A DNA stretch of 64,000 nucleotides, taken from contig CAJTTM010000001.1 in the NCBI GenBank assembly GCA_910579135.1, positions 62,001 through 126,000 on the forward strand, in the 5' to 3' direction. The notes under the pieces were generated by a model. The model had not been told where the DNA came from, did not search any database, and saw nothing but the letters and a program-made list of their open reading frames with translations. Source of the DNA: an uncultured Erysipelotrichales bacterium (GTDB lineage: Bacteria > Bacillota_I > Bacilli_A > Erysipelotrichales > Coprobacillaceae). Position 1 is the first letter of the stretch. Every line of letters starts with the position of its first letter. The position numbers and the translations under genes were made by a program. Positions 1-7,988 of the stretch are shown in pieces.

Positions 1-88
1 TACTGATAAAGGAGTTAATGTATCAAGAAAAGCCTTACTTCCAAAGCCGATTCCTCAAAAGAAGAAAGAGGAACCAGCAGGTGAGTAA
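1..88 (+). CDS. pnp: Polynucleotide phosphorylase, C-terminal end (partial)
   Basis: The window opens inside a gene read in the frame starting at base 2. The last 28 codons read TDKGVNVSRKALLPKP and then a lysine/glutamate tail ending PAGE and TAA at 86-88. The pattern D-x-K-G-x-x-x-x-S-R-K-A-L-L is the end of the S1 RNA-binding domain of PNPase, followed by its usual charged tail. PNPase is the phosphorolytic 3'-5' exoribonuclease of mRNA decay. The identification rests on this short piece and on the family pattern recalled from known PNPases. Its stop overlaps the start of maf (GTGAGTAA), so the two are translationally coupled. Confidence 0.75.
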   Translation, partial: TDKGVNVSRKALLPKPIPQKKKEEPAGE

Positions 89-635
89 AATTATTCTTGC
101 TAGCAATTCTCCTAGAAGAAAAGATTTACTAGAAAGAGAGGGCGTCGACTTTATTGTCGATGCTTCTTCGATAAATGAAGTGATGGATGAAACTTTAGAG
201 ATTGAAGAGAGATTAATGAAACTTGCTAGTGAAAAGGCTTATCCTATTCATTTGAAATATCCTGAGGATATTGTTATAGGTGCTGATACAATCGTTTATC
301 ATGATCATCAAATCATTGGAAAAGCTAGAAATGAAAATCATGCTAGAGAAATATTAAATTCATTAAGTCAAAGTACTCATCGTGTTTATAGTGCAGTAGC
401 CATTTATAATAAGGATGAACTTATAACTTTTATTGATTATACTGATGTTTATTTTAAGGATATTTCATTAATGATTGATGGTTATATTGATTCTAAAGAT
501 TGGATTGGTAAAGCAGGTGCCTATGGGATTCAAAGTAAAGCAGATATATTTGTTGATCATATTGAAGGGGATATTGATACTGTTATTGGCTTACCTGTAA
601 AAAGAATCATTAAGATGATTGAAGATATGCAATAA
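81..635 (+). CDS. maf: Maf-family nucleotide pyrophosphatase
   Basis: Maf proteins hydrolyse non-canonical or modified nucleoside triphosphates to monophosphates and are linked to septum regulation. The protein begins VSKIILASNSPRRKDLL, the phosphate-binding S-x-S-P-R-R signature, and carries the later GADTIV motif with the catalytic Asp near residue 70. From the GTG at 81 it is 184 residues, the normal family size. GTG 81 is chosen over the upstream ATG at 18 because an AAAGAGGA SD lies 8 bases before it, and because the ATG lies inside the pnp reading frame and would add a basic tail unlike any Maf. In B. subtilis maf sits beside radC and mreB; here it follows pnp. Confidence 0.9.
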   Translation: MSKIILASNSPRRKDLLEREGVDFIVDASSINEVMDETLEIEERLMKLASEKAYPIHLKYPEDIVIGADTIVYHDHQIIGKARNENHAREILNSLSQSTHRVYSAVAIYNKDELITFIDYTDVYFKDISLMIDGYIDSKDWIGKAGAYGIQSKADIFVDHIEGDIDTVIGLPVKRIIKMIEDMQ

Positions 636-663
636 AAGATTATTGAATTCAGTTATTTTTTTG

Positions 664-692
664 TTGCACTCTTGTTAATTTTTTATTATACT
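664..692 (+). promoter_or_regulatory. Sigma-A promoter of the phosphofructokinase gene
   Basis: TTGCAC (664-669) and TATACT (687-692) are separated by 17 bases, giving predicted transcription start near 699. This is 28 bases past the end of maf and upstream of the SD GGAGG at about 713. Confidence 0.75.
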
Positions 693-727
693 AGTTAGGG
701 AAGAAAAAATATGGAGGATGATATCAT

Positions 728-1846
728 ATGGAAAAGAAAGTGAAGAGAATAGCATTATTATCAGGTGGAGGAGATTGTCCTGGTTTAAACGCTGTTATTC
801 GTACAATTACTAAAACAGCTATAAATAAATATGGTTGGGAAGTTATTGGTTATGTTTATGGTTATAGAGGATTATATAATAATAATTATATAGAATTAAC
901 TGAAGAGAAAGTAGAAAATATCTATAAAGAAGGTGGAACTATTTTATTTAGTTCTAACAAAGATAACCTTTTTGATTATTTAGTTGATGATGGAAAAGGT
1001 GGAAAAGTAAAGAAGGACGTTAGTGATGTTGGAGTTGAAAATTTAAAAAAAGCTGGTGTTGATGTATTAGTTGTTTTAGGTGGAGATGGAACTTTAACAA
1101 GTGCTAGAGATTTCTCAAGAAAAGGTGTTAATGTTGTTGGTGTACCAAAAACAATGGACAATGATTTAGCAAGTACAGATGTTACATATGGTTTCATGAG
1201 TGCTATGAGTGTTGGTACTGATTTTATTGATCGTTTAACAACAACAGCTAAATCACATCATCGTGTTATTTGTTGTGAATTAATGGGAAGAGATGCTGGA
1301 TGGATCACATTATATGCTGGTTTAGCAGGTAATGCGGGTGTTTGTTTGATTCCAGAAATTCCATTCACAATTGAAAATGTAGCTAAAGCAATTAAAGAAC
1401 GTGATGAAAAAGGATTACCTTATACAGTTGTTGCAGTTGCTGAAGGTGCAAAATATGCTGATGGAACAAAAATTATTGGTAAAATTGTAGAAGACAGTCC
1501 AGATCCAATTCGTTTAGGTGGAATTGCTGCTAAGGTTGCCGAAGATTTAGAAAAAGTGATTCCAAATCATGAGGTACGTTCTGTAAATCCAGGACATATC
1601 ATTCGTGGTGGAGATATCAATGCTTATGATAGAATTTTATCAATTCGTTATGGTGTGGCTGCTGCTGATTTAATTAATGAAGGTAAATTTGGAAATGTTG
1701 TTACAATCAATGGTGATAAGATGGGTTATACATCTTTAGAAGAAGTTATTGGTGCTGCTAAGGTTGGACAACAAAAACATGTTGATCCAAATGGTGAATT
1801 AGTAAAAGCTGCTAAATCAATTGGTGTATGTTTTGGTGATGAATAG
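728..1846 (+). CDS. pfkA: 6-phosphofructokinase, mixed-substrate (group III) type
   Basis: Phosphorylates fructose 6-phosphate to the 1,6-bisphosphate in glycolysis. The N-terminus has LLSGGGDCPGLNAVIR, the nucleotide-binding GGDGT is at residues 118-122, and the catalytic PKTMDND loop is at 140-146. At 372 residues it is longer than the 320-residue bacterial ATP enzyme and matches the mixed-substrate subgroup. Gly121 corresponds to E. coli Gly104 (ATP-type), while Lys141 corresponds to position 124, where classical ATP enzymes have Gly and pyrophosphate enzymes have Lys. The phosphoryl donor therefore cannot be read with certainty; the G/K pair occurs in known ATP-dependent members. It is monocistronic, with its own promoter and terminator. 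Confidence 0.9.
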   Translation: MEKKVKRIALLSGGGDCPGLNAVIRTITKTAINKYGWEVIGYVYGYRGLYNNNYIELTEEKVENIYKEGGTILFSSNKDNLFDYLVDDGKGGKVKKDVSDVGVENLKKAGVDVLVVLGGDGTLTSARDFSRKGVNVVGVPKTMDNDLASTDVTYGFMSAMSVGTDFIDRLTTTAKSHHRVICCELMGRDAGWITLYAGLAGNAGVCLIPEIPFTIENVAKAIKERDEKGLPYTVVAVAEGAKYADGTKIIGKIVEDSPDPIRLGGIAAKVAEDLEKVIPNHEVRSVNPGHIIRGGDINAYDRILSIRYGVAAADLINEGKFGNVVTINGDKMGYTSLEEVIGAAKVGQQKHVDPNGELVKAAKSIGVCFGDE

Positions 1847-1871
1847 AACCTATATTTGGTTCTATTTTTTA
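1843..1871 (+). terminator. Rho-independent terminator after pfkA
   Basis: Stem ATAGAACC (1843-1850) pairs with GGTTCTAT (1858-1865) around a 7-base loop and runs into a T tract. The stem overlaps the stop codon. Confidence 0.9.
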
Positions 1872-1941
1872 TCATATCAATGCTTTTTATTTGCCTTTTT
1901 GATTGTTATTTGTTATTATTGTTAAACGATGAGGTGAAATA

Positions 1942-2865
1942 ATGGTTAATGATTTAATAGAAATGGGAAATTATGCTGAGGCATTAGAATTGTTAAATGA
2001 TTTTAGCGATGAAAATACTCGTCATTTAAGACTAATTTGTTTAAATGGATTAGGAGAGTTTAAAGAAGCCAAAAAAGAAGCTTTACTTGCAAAACAATTA
2101 GCAAGTGAAACTTATTATGACGTTGTTGCTCAATATTTAAATACTCTTAAAGAGTTAGAAGAGTATGATGAGGCTATTGATATATTAGTAGAAGAGCTAT
2201 CTATGCCTTATATACCATATCAATATGAATCTTTATTTAATGCAGTTTATGATGAAATCTTACTTTTAAAACAAGAGATGAATTATCAACTAGAAGCTAA
2301 AAATCAAATTTTTTCAATAGAAGAGATTGCTTTATTATTAGATAAAGATAATTGTAATGATGATTTATTGTATATGGCATTAGATCAACTTCAACAATTA
2401 AATGTACGTTTAATTATTCCATCAATTCAAAGTTTTTTAATGAATCCAAATAAACATTCATTTGCGAAATCATTGATTATTGAATCATTAATAGAACAAC
2501 AAGTTGATGAAGAACTGGAAGTTTATAAATTAGGTGTTGTTTATGATTTTAATCCTAGTTATTTACCTTTGGTTTTAGAACAAAGTGCATATGTGGGTAT
2601 TTATCATTTATTGGAAGAAAATTTAGAAAATGATAATCCTTCTTTATTAACACAATGCTTAGATTATTTGGAATTTGTATTATATACATATTTTCCAAAG
2701 GAAATATATGATGATGAATATAATGTTTATGCAGGAGCTATTCATTATTATATAAGTTGTTTACAGTCTATAGATGTAGATATTGAAGATATTGAAATAG
2801 GCTATCAATGTCGTCAAGAAGAGATTGAAGAAAAGATTTTAGCACTCAAACAAATAGAGTGTTAA
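1942..2865 (+). CDS. TPR-like helical repeat protein of unknown function
   Basis: A 307-residue, acidic, almost wholly helical protein. The N-terminus reads MGNYAEALELLND, then GEFKEAKKEA and EEYDEAIDIL, the spacing and A/L/Y pattern of tetratricopeptide-like repeats. No signal peptide or membrane segment is visible. It lies directly before tig in low-GC Firmicutes fashion and resembles the DUF3196-type TPR proteins, but that assignment is from memory and unproved. The SD is GAGGTGAAATA. Its last nine codons also contain a CIRCE operator (2839-2865), so the end of the gene is constrained twice. Confidence 0.7.
   Translation: MVNDLIEMGNYAEALELLNDFSDENTRHLRLICLNGLGEFKEAKKEALLAKQLASETYYDVVAQYLNTLKELEEYDEAIDILVEELSMPYIPYQYESLFNAVYDEILLLKQEMNYQLEAKNQIFSIEEIALLLDKDNCNDDLLYMALDQLQQLNVRLIIPSIQSFLMNPNKHSFAKSLIIESLIEQQVDEELEVYKLGVVYDFNPSYLPLVLEQSAYVGIYHLLEENLENDNPSLLTQCLDYLEFVLYTYFPKEIYDDEYNVYAGAIHYYISCLQSIDVDIEDIEIGYQCRQEEIEEKILALKQIEC
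2839..2865 (+). promoter_or_regulatory. CIRCE operator (HrcA site) upstream of tig
   Basis: TTAGCACTC (2839-2847), nine bases, GAGTGTTAA (2857-2865). The HrcA consensus is TTAGCACTC-N9-GAGTGCTAA, so 17 of 18 conserved positions match with the exact spacer. It lies over the last codons of the preceding gene and ends 7 bases before the tig -35 box. Confidence 0.85.
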
Positions 2866-2872
2866 AAAAGTA

Positions 2873-2901
2873 TTGCAAAGTATATATGTTTCATGTATAA
2901 T
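2873..2901 (+). promoter_or_regulatory. Sigma-A promoter of tig
   Basis: TTGCAA (2873-2878), a 17-base spacer, and TATAAT (2896-2901). Predicted start is near 2908, upstream of the SD GGAGG. Confidence 0.85.
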
Positions 2902-2933
2902 GAGCATGTTGAACAAGTATGGAGGAATGAATA

Positions 2934-4217
2934 ATGGAAACTGTTTGTAATAAATTGGAAAAAAGTTTAGTTGAAGTTCAAGTGAGTTTTAGTAAAGAAG
3001 AGTGGAAAGCCGCTCAAGAAGAAGCATTAGCAAAATTAGCTAAAAATGTAAAAATTGATGGGTTTAGAAAAGGAAAAGCTCCTGTACAAATGGTTAAGGC
3101 AAGAATTGGTAAAGGAACTATTTTAGAAGAAGCTACAGATATTATTTTACAAAAGAATTATGGACCAATTCTTTTAGATAATAATATTCAACCTGTAGGA
3201 CAACCAGAAGTGAAGATTACAGAAATGAGTGAAGATGTTTTTAATTGTACTGTAACTGCTCCTGTTGCTCCTGAAGTAAAATTAGGAGATTATAAAGATT
3301 TAGAAGTTAAGAAAACAACTGTAAGAGTTACAAAAAAAGAAGTAGAAGAAAGAATTAAAGAATATCAAAAACAATTTGCTGAATTAGTTGTCAAAGAAGA
3401 AGGAGAAGTTGAAACAGGAGATACTGTTGTTATCGATTATCAAGGTTTAAAAGATGGTGTTGCATTTGATGGTGGTACTGCTGAAAATTATTCTTTAGAA
3501 ATTGGTTCTAATACATTTATTCCAGGATTTGAAGATCAAATTATTGGTATGAAAGCAAATGATGAAAAGGATATTGAATTAACTTTCCCTAAAGAATACC
3601 ATGCAGAAGATTTAGCTGGGCAAGAAGTTATCTTTAAAGTTAAAGTTCATGAAATCAAATATAAGTCTTTACCAGAAATTGATGATGAATTAGCTAAAGA
3701 TGTTAATATTGATGGTGTAGAAACTTTAGAGGATTTAAGAACTTATACAAAAGAACAAATTAGAATTCAAAAACAAACTCAATCAGAAAATGATTTTAGT
3801 GAAAAAATTTATAACGCACTTATTGAAAATACACCAATTGATTTACCAGATGCTATGGTGGAAAGTGAAATTAATATGATGTTAAGAGAAATTGAACAAA
3901 ATTTAGCTCAACAAGGATTAAATTTAGAAACATTCCAACAAATCACAGGTAAAACAATTGATGATATGAAAGAAGAAGTAAGAGAACAGGCTGAAAAACG
4001 TGTTAAATTTAATTTAATATTAGCTGAAATTGCTAAAGTTGAAAACATTGAAGTTAGTGATGATGAAGTAGAAGAAGAAATTAAAGAAATTGCATCTTAT
4101 TATGGTAAAGAAGTAGATGAAATTAAACAAATCTTTGGCAGTCAAATTGATTCAATTAAAGCTGATTTAGCATCAAGAAAAGCTGTTCAATTTGTTAAAG
4201 ACAATGTTAAAAAATAA
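2934..4217 (+). CDS. tig: Trigger factor, ribosome-associated chaperone
   Basis: Binds near the ribosome exit tunnel and shields nascent chains. The ribosome-binding signature GFRKGKAP is at residues 43-50 of the N-terminal domain. An FKBP-type prolyl isomerase domain follows at about 160-245 (GDTVVIDYQG through GFEDQIIGM), and a long helical C-terminal chaperone domain closes the protein. The length of 427 residues is normal. The start has SD GGAGGAATGAATA. As in B. subtilis it precedes lon, but clpX is missing between them. A CIRCE element upstream of its promoter suggests heat-shock control through HrcA. Confidence 0.97.
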   Translation: METVCNKLEKSLVEVQVSFSKEEWKAAQEEALAKLAKNVKIDGFRKGKAPVQMVKARIGKGTILEEATDIILQKNYGPILLDNNIQPVGQPEVKITEMSEDVFNCTVTAPVAPEVKLGDYKDLEVKKTTVRVTKKEVEERIKEYQKQFAELVVKEEGEVETGDTVVIDYQGLKDGVAFDGGTAENYSLEIGSNTFIPGFEDQIIGMKANDEKDIELTFPKEYHAEDLAGQEVIFKVKVHEIKYKSLPEIDDELAKDVNIDGVETLEDLRTYTKEQIRIQKQTQSENDFSEKIYNALIENTPIDLPDAMVESEINMMLREIEQNLAQQGLNLETFQQITGKTIDDMKEEVREQAEKRVKFNLILAEIAKVENIEVSDDEVEEEIKEIASYYGKEVDEIKQIFGSQIDSIKADLASRKAVQFVKDNVKK

Positions 4218-4240
4218 GACGCTATAAGCGTCTTGTTTTT
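4216..4240 (+). terminator. Terminator after tig
   Basis: AAGACGCT (4216-4223) pairs with AGCGTCTT (4227-4234) and is followed by GTTTTT. Confidence 0.85.
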
Positions 4241-4246
4241 CAATGG

Positions 4247-4264
4247 TAGCCTTGATACAGGCTA
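4247..4264 (+). other. Hairpin in the lon leader
   Basis: TAGCCT, a six-base loop, AGGCTA (4247-4264) lies between the tig terminator and lon. There is no T tract, so it is not a terminator. I could not place a convincing -35/-10 pair for lon in this 92-base gap, so whether the hairpin is transcribed is unknown. Confidence 0.4.
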
Positions 4265-4332
4265 TGAAACGAAGATGTGTATACATTAGAAACATAACAA
4301 CCTTTAAGGAGTATCTAAGGAGGTAATGAGAA

Positions 4333-6657
4333 ATGGAAGAATTAGAAATGGTATTAGATTTACCAGTAATTTGTACAAGAGGCGTTCTTGTTTTTCCTGA
4401 ACATGAAATTTCTATTGATGTAGGTAGACCTTATAGTTTGAAAGCTATTGAAAAGAGCGTTAATGAATATGATGAAAATATTGTATTGGTTTCACAAATT
4501 GATCCAATGAGTGAAGCGAATGAATATAATCAGATTTATCATTATGGAACATTATGTAAAGTAAAAAGACGTATTAAGAAGGATAATCATGGAACAATTA
4601 AGTTAACTGTTAAAGGAGTTCAACGTGTAAGATTGGATTCTTTATATGAAAAAGAGGAATCTTATTTTTCTCATGTGGCTTATTTGAATGATCAAGCAGG
4701 AGATAAGATTGAAGAAACTGCTTTAGTAAGAAAATTATCAAGTCAAATTCAATCAATGAATAAATATACTCGCGTTTTTCCTCGTGAAATTGTAATGAGT
4801 TTTTCTAATAATTTACCCGCTTCAATGTTAGCTGATAGTATTGCTCAATATATTCAAATTGAACTTAAGACAAGACAATCTATTTTAGCTGAAACTGATA
4901 TTAATAAGAGATTATTGTTAGTTCTTGCTAGTATGGAAGAAGAAAAGACAATTAATGATATAGAAGAAAAAATTAATATTAAGGTTAAAGAAAGTATTGA
5001 TGAAAATCAAAAAGAGTATTATTTAAGAGAAAAGTTAAGAGCAATCAAAGAAGAGTTAGGTGATACACCTAATAAACAAGATGATACCGATTGGATTCGT
5101 AATGAATTAAAAGAAAATCCATATCCAAAGCATATTGTTGAAAAAATAGAAGAAGAATTACATCGTTATGATATGATGCCTTCTGGTTCACAAGAGGCGA
5201 ATGTTGTAAGAACATATATTGATTGGGTGATGAAAGTTCCTTGGTATCAAGAAACTCTAGATATAGAAGATATTAAGGCTGTAGAGGATGTTTTAGAAGA
5301 GGATCATTATGGTTTAGAAAAACCTAAGGAAAGAATTATTGAGCATTTAGCTGTTAAACAAATGACTCAATCATTAAATTCTCCTATTATTTGTTTAGTA
5401 GGGCCTCCAGGTGTAGGGAAAACATCGTTAGCAAAATCAATCGCTAGAGCATTAAATAGAAAATTTGTGAAAGCATCTTTAGGTGGTGTTCGTGATGAAG
5501 CTGAAATTAGAGGACATAGACGTACTTATTTAGGATCAATGCCTGGTCGTATTATTCAAGGTATGAAAAAGGCAGGTGTTGTAAATCCTGTTTTCTTGTT
5601 AGATGAAATTGATAAGATGGCAAGTGATTATAAGGGTGATCCTACAAGTGCAATGCTTGAAGTCTTAGATCCTGAACAAAATGCTTTATTCTCTGATAAT
5701 TATATAGAAGAACCATATGATTTATCAAAGGTATTATTTGTAGCAACTGCAAATGATTTAGGTGGTATTCCTGCTCCTTTAAGAGATCGTTTGGAAATTA
5801 TTGAATTATCATCTTATACAGAACAAGAAAAATTGGAGATTGCTAAACGTCATTTGATTTCTAAACAGTTAGAAGTACATGGATTAAAACCAGAACAATT
5901 CTTAATTGATGATGAATGTCTAATGTATATTATTCGTCATTATACAAGAGAAGCTGGTGTTCGTGAATTAGAAAGATATGTAGCAAAATTATGTCGTAAA
6001 GCAGTATTAGAAATTTTAAAAGATAAAGTTGAAAATGTTAATATCAATGTTGATAGTTTAGAAAAATATTTAGGGAAAGCTCCATTTATGCATACTAAGA
6101 AACTCGCTAATCCACAAGTAGGGGTGGTAACTGGTATGGCATATACTCAATTTGGAGGAGATATTTTACCAATTGAAGTGAATCATTTTGAAGGTAATGG
6201 AAAATCTATTATTACTGGACAATTAGGTGATGTCATGAAAGAATCAGCATCTATTGCTTTAGATTATATTAAAGCTAATAGTACAAAATATGGGTTAAAT
6301 GATGTGAAGTTTGATAAACAAGATATTCATATCCATGTTCCAGAAGGAGCTGTCAAAAAAGATGGTCCTAGTGCAGGTGTCACACTTACAACTGCTATCT
6401 TATCATCTTTAAAGAATCAACCAGTAAGAGATGATGTTGCAATGACAGGTGAAATTACTTTACGTGGTCAAGTATTGCCAATTGGAGGTTTAAAGGAGAA
6501 ATCTATATCTGCACATCGTAGTGGTATTAAAACAATTATTATTCCTAAAGATAACGAAAAAGATATAGAAGATATTCCAAAATCAGTTCAAGAAGATTTA
6601 AATATTATCTTAGCTGATCATATTGATACTGTATTGGATAATGCATTAGTAAAATAG
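4333..6657 (+). CDS. lon: ATP-dependent protease Lon
   Basis: A cytoplasmic AAA+ serine protease that degrades misfolded and regulatory proteins. At 774 residues it has a full LonA layout: N-terminal substrate domain (1-205), helical linker, AAA+ module with Walker A GPPGVGKT at 357-364 and Walker B FLLDEID, then the C-terminal protease domain. The catalytic dyad is Ser680 (KDGPSAGVT) and Lys723 (GGLKEK). The start at 4333 has SD AAGGAGG with 8-base spacing. It sits between tig and engB, the B. subtilis order without clpX and lonB. Confidence 0.97.
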   Translation: MEELEMVLDLPVICTRGVLVFPEHEISIDVGRPYSLKAIEKSVNEYDENIVLVSQIDPMSEANEYNQIYHYGTLCKVKRRIKKDNHGTIKLTVKGVQRVRLDSLYEKEESYFSHVAYLNDQAGDKIEETALVRKLSSQIQSMNKYTRVFPREIVMSFSNNLPASMLADSIAQYIQIELKTRQSILAETDINKRLLLVLASMEEEKTINDIEEKINIKVKESIDENQKEYYLREKLRAIKEELGDTPNKQDDTDWIRNELKENPYPKHIVEKIEEELHRYDMMPSGSQEANVVRTYIDWVMKVPWYQETLDIEDIKAVEDVLEEDHYGLEKPKERIIEHLAVKQMTQSLNSPIICLVGPPGVGKTSLAKSIARALNRKFVKASLGGVRDEAEIRGHRRTYLGSMPGRIIQGMKKAGVVNPVFLLDEIDKMASDYKGDPTSAMLEVLDPEQNALFSDNYIEEPYDLSKVLFVATANDLGGIPAPLRDRLEIIELSSYTEQEKLEIAKRHLISKQLEVHGLKPEQFLIDDECLMYIIRHYTREAGVRELERYVAKLCRKAVLEILKDKVENVNINVDSLEKYLGKAPFMHTKKLANPQVGVVTGMAYTQFGGDILPIEVNHFEGNGKSIITGQLGDVMKESASIALDYIKANSTKYGLNDVKFDKQDIHIHVPEGAVKKDGPSAGVTLTTAILSSLKNQPVRDDVAMTGEITLRGQVLPIGGLKEKSISAHRSGIKTIIIPKDNEKDIEDIPKSVQEDLNIILADHIDTVLDNALVK

Positions 6658-6678
6658 AGTCTTTTGACTCTATTTTTT
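6652..6678 (+). terminator. Terminator after lon
   Basis: AAATAGAGTC (6652-6661), TTTT loop, GACTCTATTT (6666-6675), then T's to 6678. It includes the lon stop codon and lies wholly before the engB SD. Confidence 0.9.
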
Positions 6679-6693
6679 AAAGAGGAGAAAAAT

Positions 6694-7281
6694 ATGTATA
6701 AAATAAATAAGGCTGAGTTTATGTTGTGTGCTGCATGGAAATCTCAGTTTCCTGATACAAGTTTACCAGAAATATGTTTATCAGGAAGAAGTAATGTAGG
6801 AAAATCAAGTTTTATCAATACAATGACGAATAGAAATGGTCTTGCGAAAGTTTCGAGTACCCCAGGTAAAACAAGAACATTGAATTTTTTTAATATTAAT
6901 GATGAATTACGTTTTGTTGATGTTCCTGGATATGGATATGCTAAAGTGAGTGAAAAAATCAAACAACAATTTGGTGAGATGATTGAAACATATTTAGAAG
7001 ATAGACCTAATTTGAAGGCTTTAATTTTAATTGTTGATTATCGTCATAAACCAACACATGATGATATTATGATGTATGAATATGCAAAATATTATCATAT
7101 TCCTACTTTAGTAGTTGCAACTAAAGAAGATAAACTTAAAAGAAACGATTTAGTAAAAAATGAAAAATTAATTAAGAAAACTTTAAATTTTGATGATAAT
7201 GATTACTTTGTAAGATTTTCTTCTCTTCATAAAAAGGGAATAGATGAAGCTTGGAACATTATTTTAAAATTGTGTGAGTAA
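6694..7281 (+). CDS. engB: Ribosome-biogenesis GTPase EngB (YsxC)
   Basis: An essential TRAFAC-class GTPase needed for late 50S assembly. The G1 P-loop GRSNVGKSS is at residues 31-39, G2 STPGKTR follows, G3 DVPGYGYAK is near 80, and G4 TKEDK near 140. From ATG 6694 it has 195 residues, the family norm, with SD AAGAGGAG. An in-frame codon at 6664 lies inside the lon terminator and is rejected as start. The lon-engB order matches B. subtilis. A read-through or local promoter is needed since a terminator precedes it. Confidence 0.96.
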   Translation: MYKINKAEFMLCAAWKSQFPDTSLPEICLSGRSNVGKSSFINTMTNRNGLAKVSSTPGKTRTLNFFNINDELRFVDVPGYGYAKVSEKIKQQFGEMIETYLEDRPNLKALILIVDYRHKPTHDDIMMYEYAKYYHIPTLVVATKEDKLKRNDLVKNEKLIKKTLNFDDNDYFVRFSSLHKKGIDEAWNIILKLCE

Positions 7282-7306
7282 TATTTTATGATCTTTTGCA
7301 TACATT
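7281..7306 (+). promoter_or_regulatory. Predicted sigma-E promoter of the spoVID-like gene
   Basis: ATATT (7281-7285), 13 bases, CATACATT (7299-7306). The -10 is a full match to the B. subtilis sigma-E consensus CATACAnT, with the usual -35 core and spacing. The SD GAGGAGG begins at 7312, only 5 bases later. spoVID is a sigma-E gene in B. subtilis. Confidence 0.7.
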
Positions 7307-7325
7307 CTCATGAGGAGGATTGATT

Positions 7326-7988
7326 ATGCAGAAGATTTTTTTTCATAAAACTGTTTCGTTAGATACACCTTTAAAGGAACTTGTTAGTATTTCAGTTGAT
7401 GAATCTATTCAATATAAGCTAGAAGTGAATGGGATGAGAGCTTTTGGGGCCATTGTTATTCACGGTGAATATGATGATGGGAATGGTCGTAAACAATTTA
7501 AAGAAAATATTGATTTAGATATTTTAGCTCAAAGTAATAAAATAATGGATAAAAGAGATTTTCAGATGAAGGTTGAAGATTTTGATTATTCTATTACTGA
7601 AGGTTTATTAAAACTTGTCATTCAAACTCATATATATGGTGTGAAAGATGATGAGGATAAGCATATTCATGTTAATAAAGAAATCATAAAAGAAGAGCCA
7701 ATGTTTGAAAGTTTACTTCGTCAAGAAGATCAAAAAGTAATTGAACCTGAAATTGTTGAAGAAATAACAACAACACCACCAATTCAAGAAGAACCTAAAA
7801 AAATAGAGAAAATTGAAGATGATGAAGATGATGATATTGGTACTTATTATTTTTATGTTGTTCAATCTGATGATAACTATGGAAAGATTGCAGAAAGATA
7901 TCAAATAGATGAAGATATATTATATAATTATAATCAGCAAAGAGAAGTTAAAGAAGGTAGTATAGTTATTGTACCTTATTTATCATGA
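7326..7988 (+). CDS. SpoVID-like spore coat morphogenetic protein with LysM domain
   Basis: In B. subtilis SpoVID ties the coat to the forespore surface. Residues about 15-70 carry KELVSISVDESIQ and later FGAIVIHGEYDD, which resemble the SpoVID N-terminal pattern ELISISLDPDI and SIRGxLxLTGEY (compared from memory). An acidic linker rich in E, P and K follows (about 120-165). Residues 170-220 form a LysM peptidoglycan-binding domain (YYFYVVQSDDNYGKIAERY, later GSIVIVPY). At 220 residues it is far shorter than the roughly 575 of B. subtilis SpoVID. The start is ATG 7326 behind GAGGAGG. Its stop overlaps the start of the ysxE-like gene, and valS follows, the same order as spoVID-ysxE-valS. Confidence 0.75.
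   Translation: MQKIFFHKTVSLDTPLKELVSISVDESIQYKLEVNGMRAFGAIVIHGEYDDGNGRKQFKENIDLDILAQSNKIMDKRDFQMKVEDFDYSITEGLLKLVIQTHIYGVKDDEDKHIHVNKEIIKEEPMFESLLRQEDQKVIEPEIVEEITTTPPIQEEPKKIEKIEDDEDDDIGTYYFYVVQSDDNYGKIAERYQIDEDILYNYNQQREVKEGSIVIVPYLS

Noticed and set aside
976..1197. 73-codon frame on the minus strand within pfkA
   Set aside because: Shadow of a conserved gene; low-complexity Ser/Pro/Phe composition, no SD, no family.
4264..4326. 20-codon frame in the lon leader ending AGG AGG TAA on the lon SD
   Set aside because: There is no SD before its ATG, no sure promoter upstream, and the AGG codons are explained by the SD itself.
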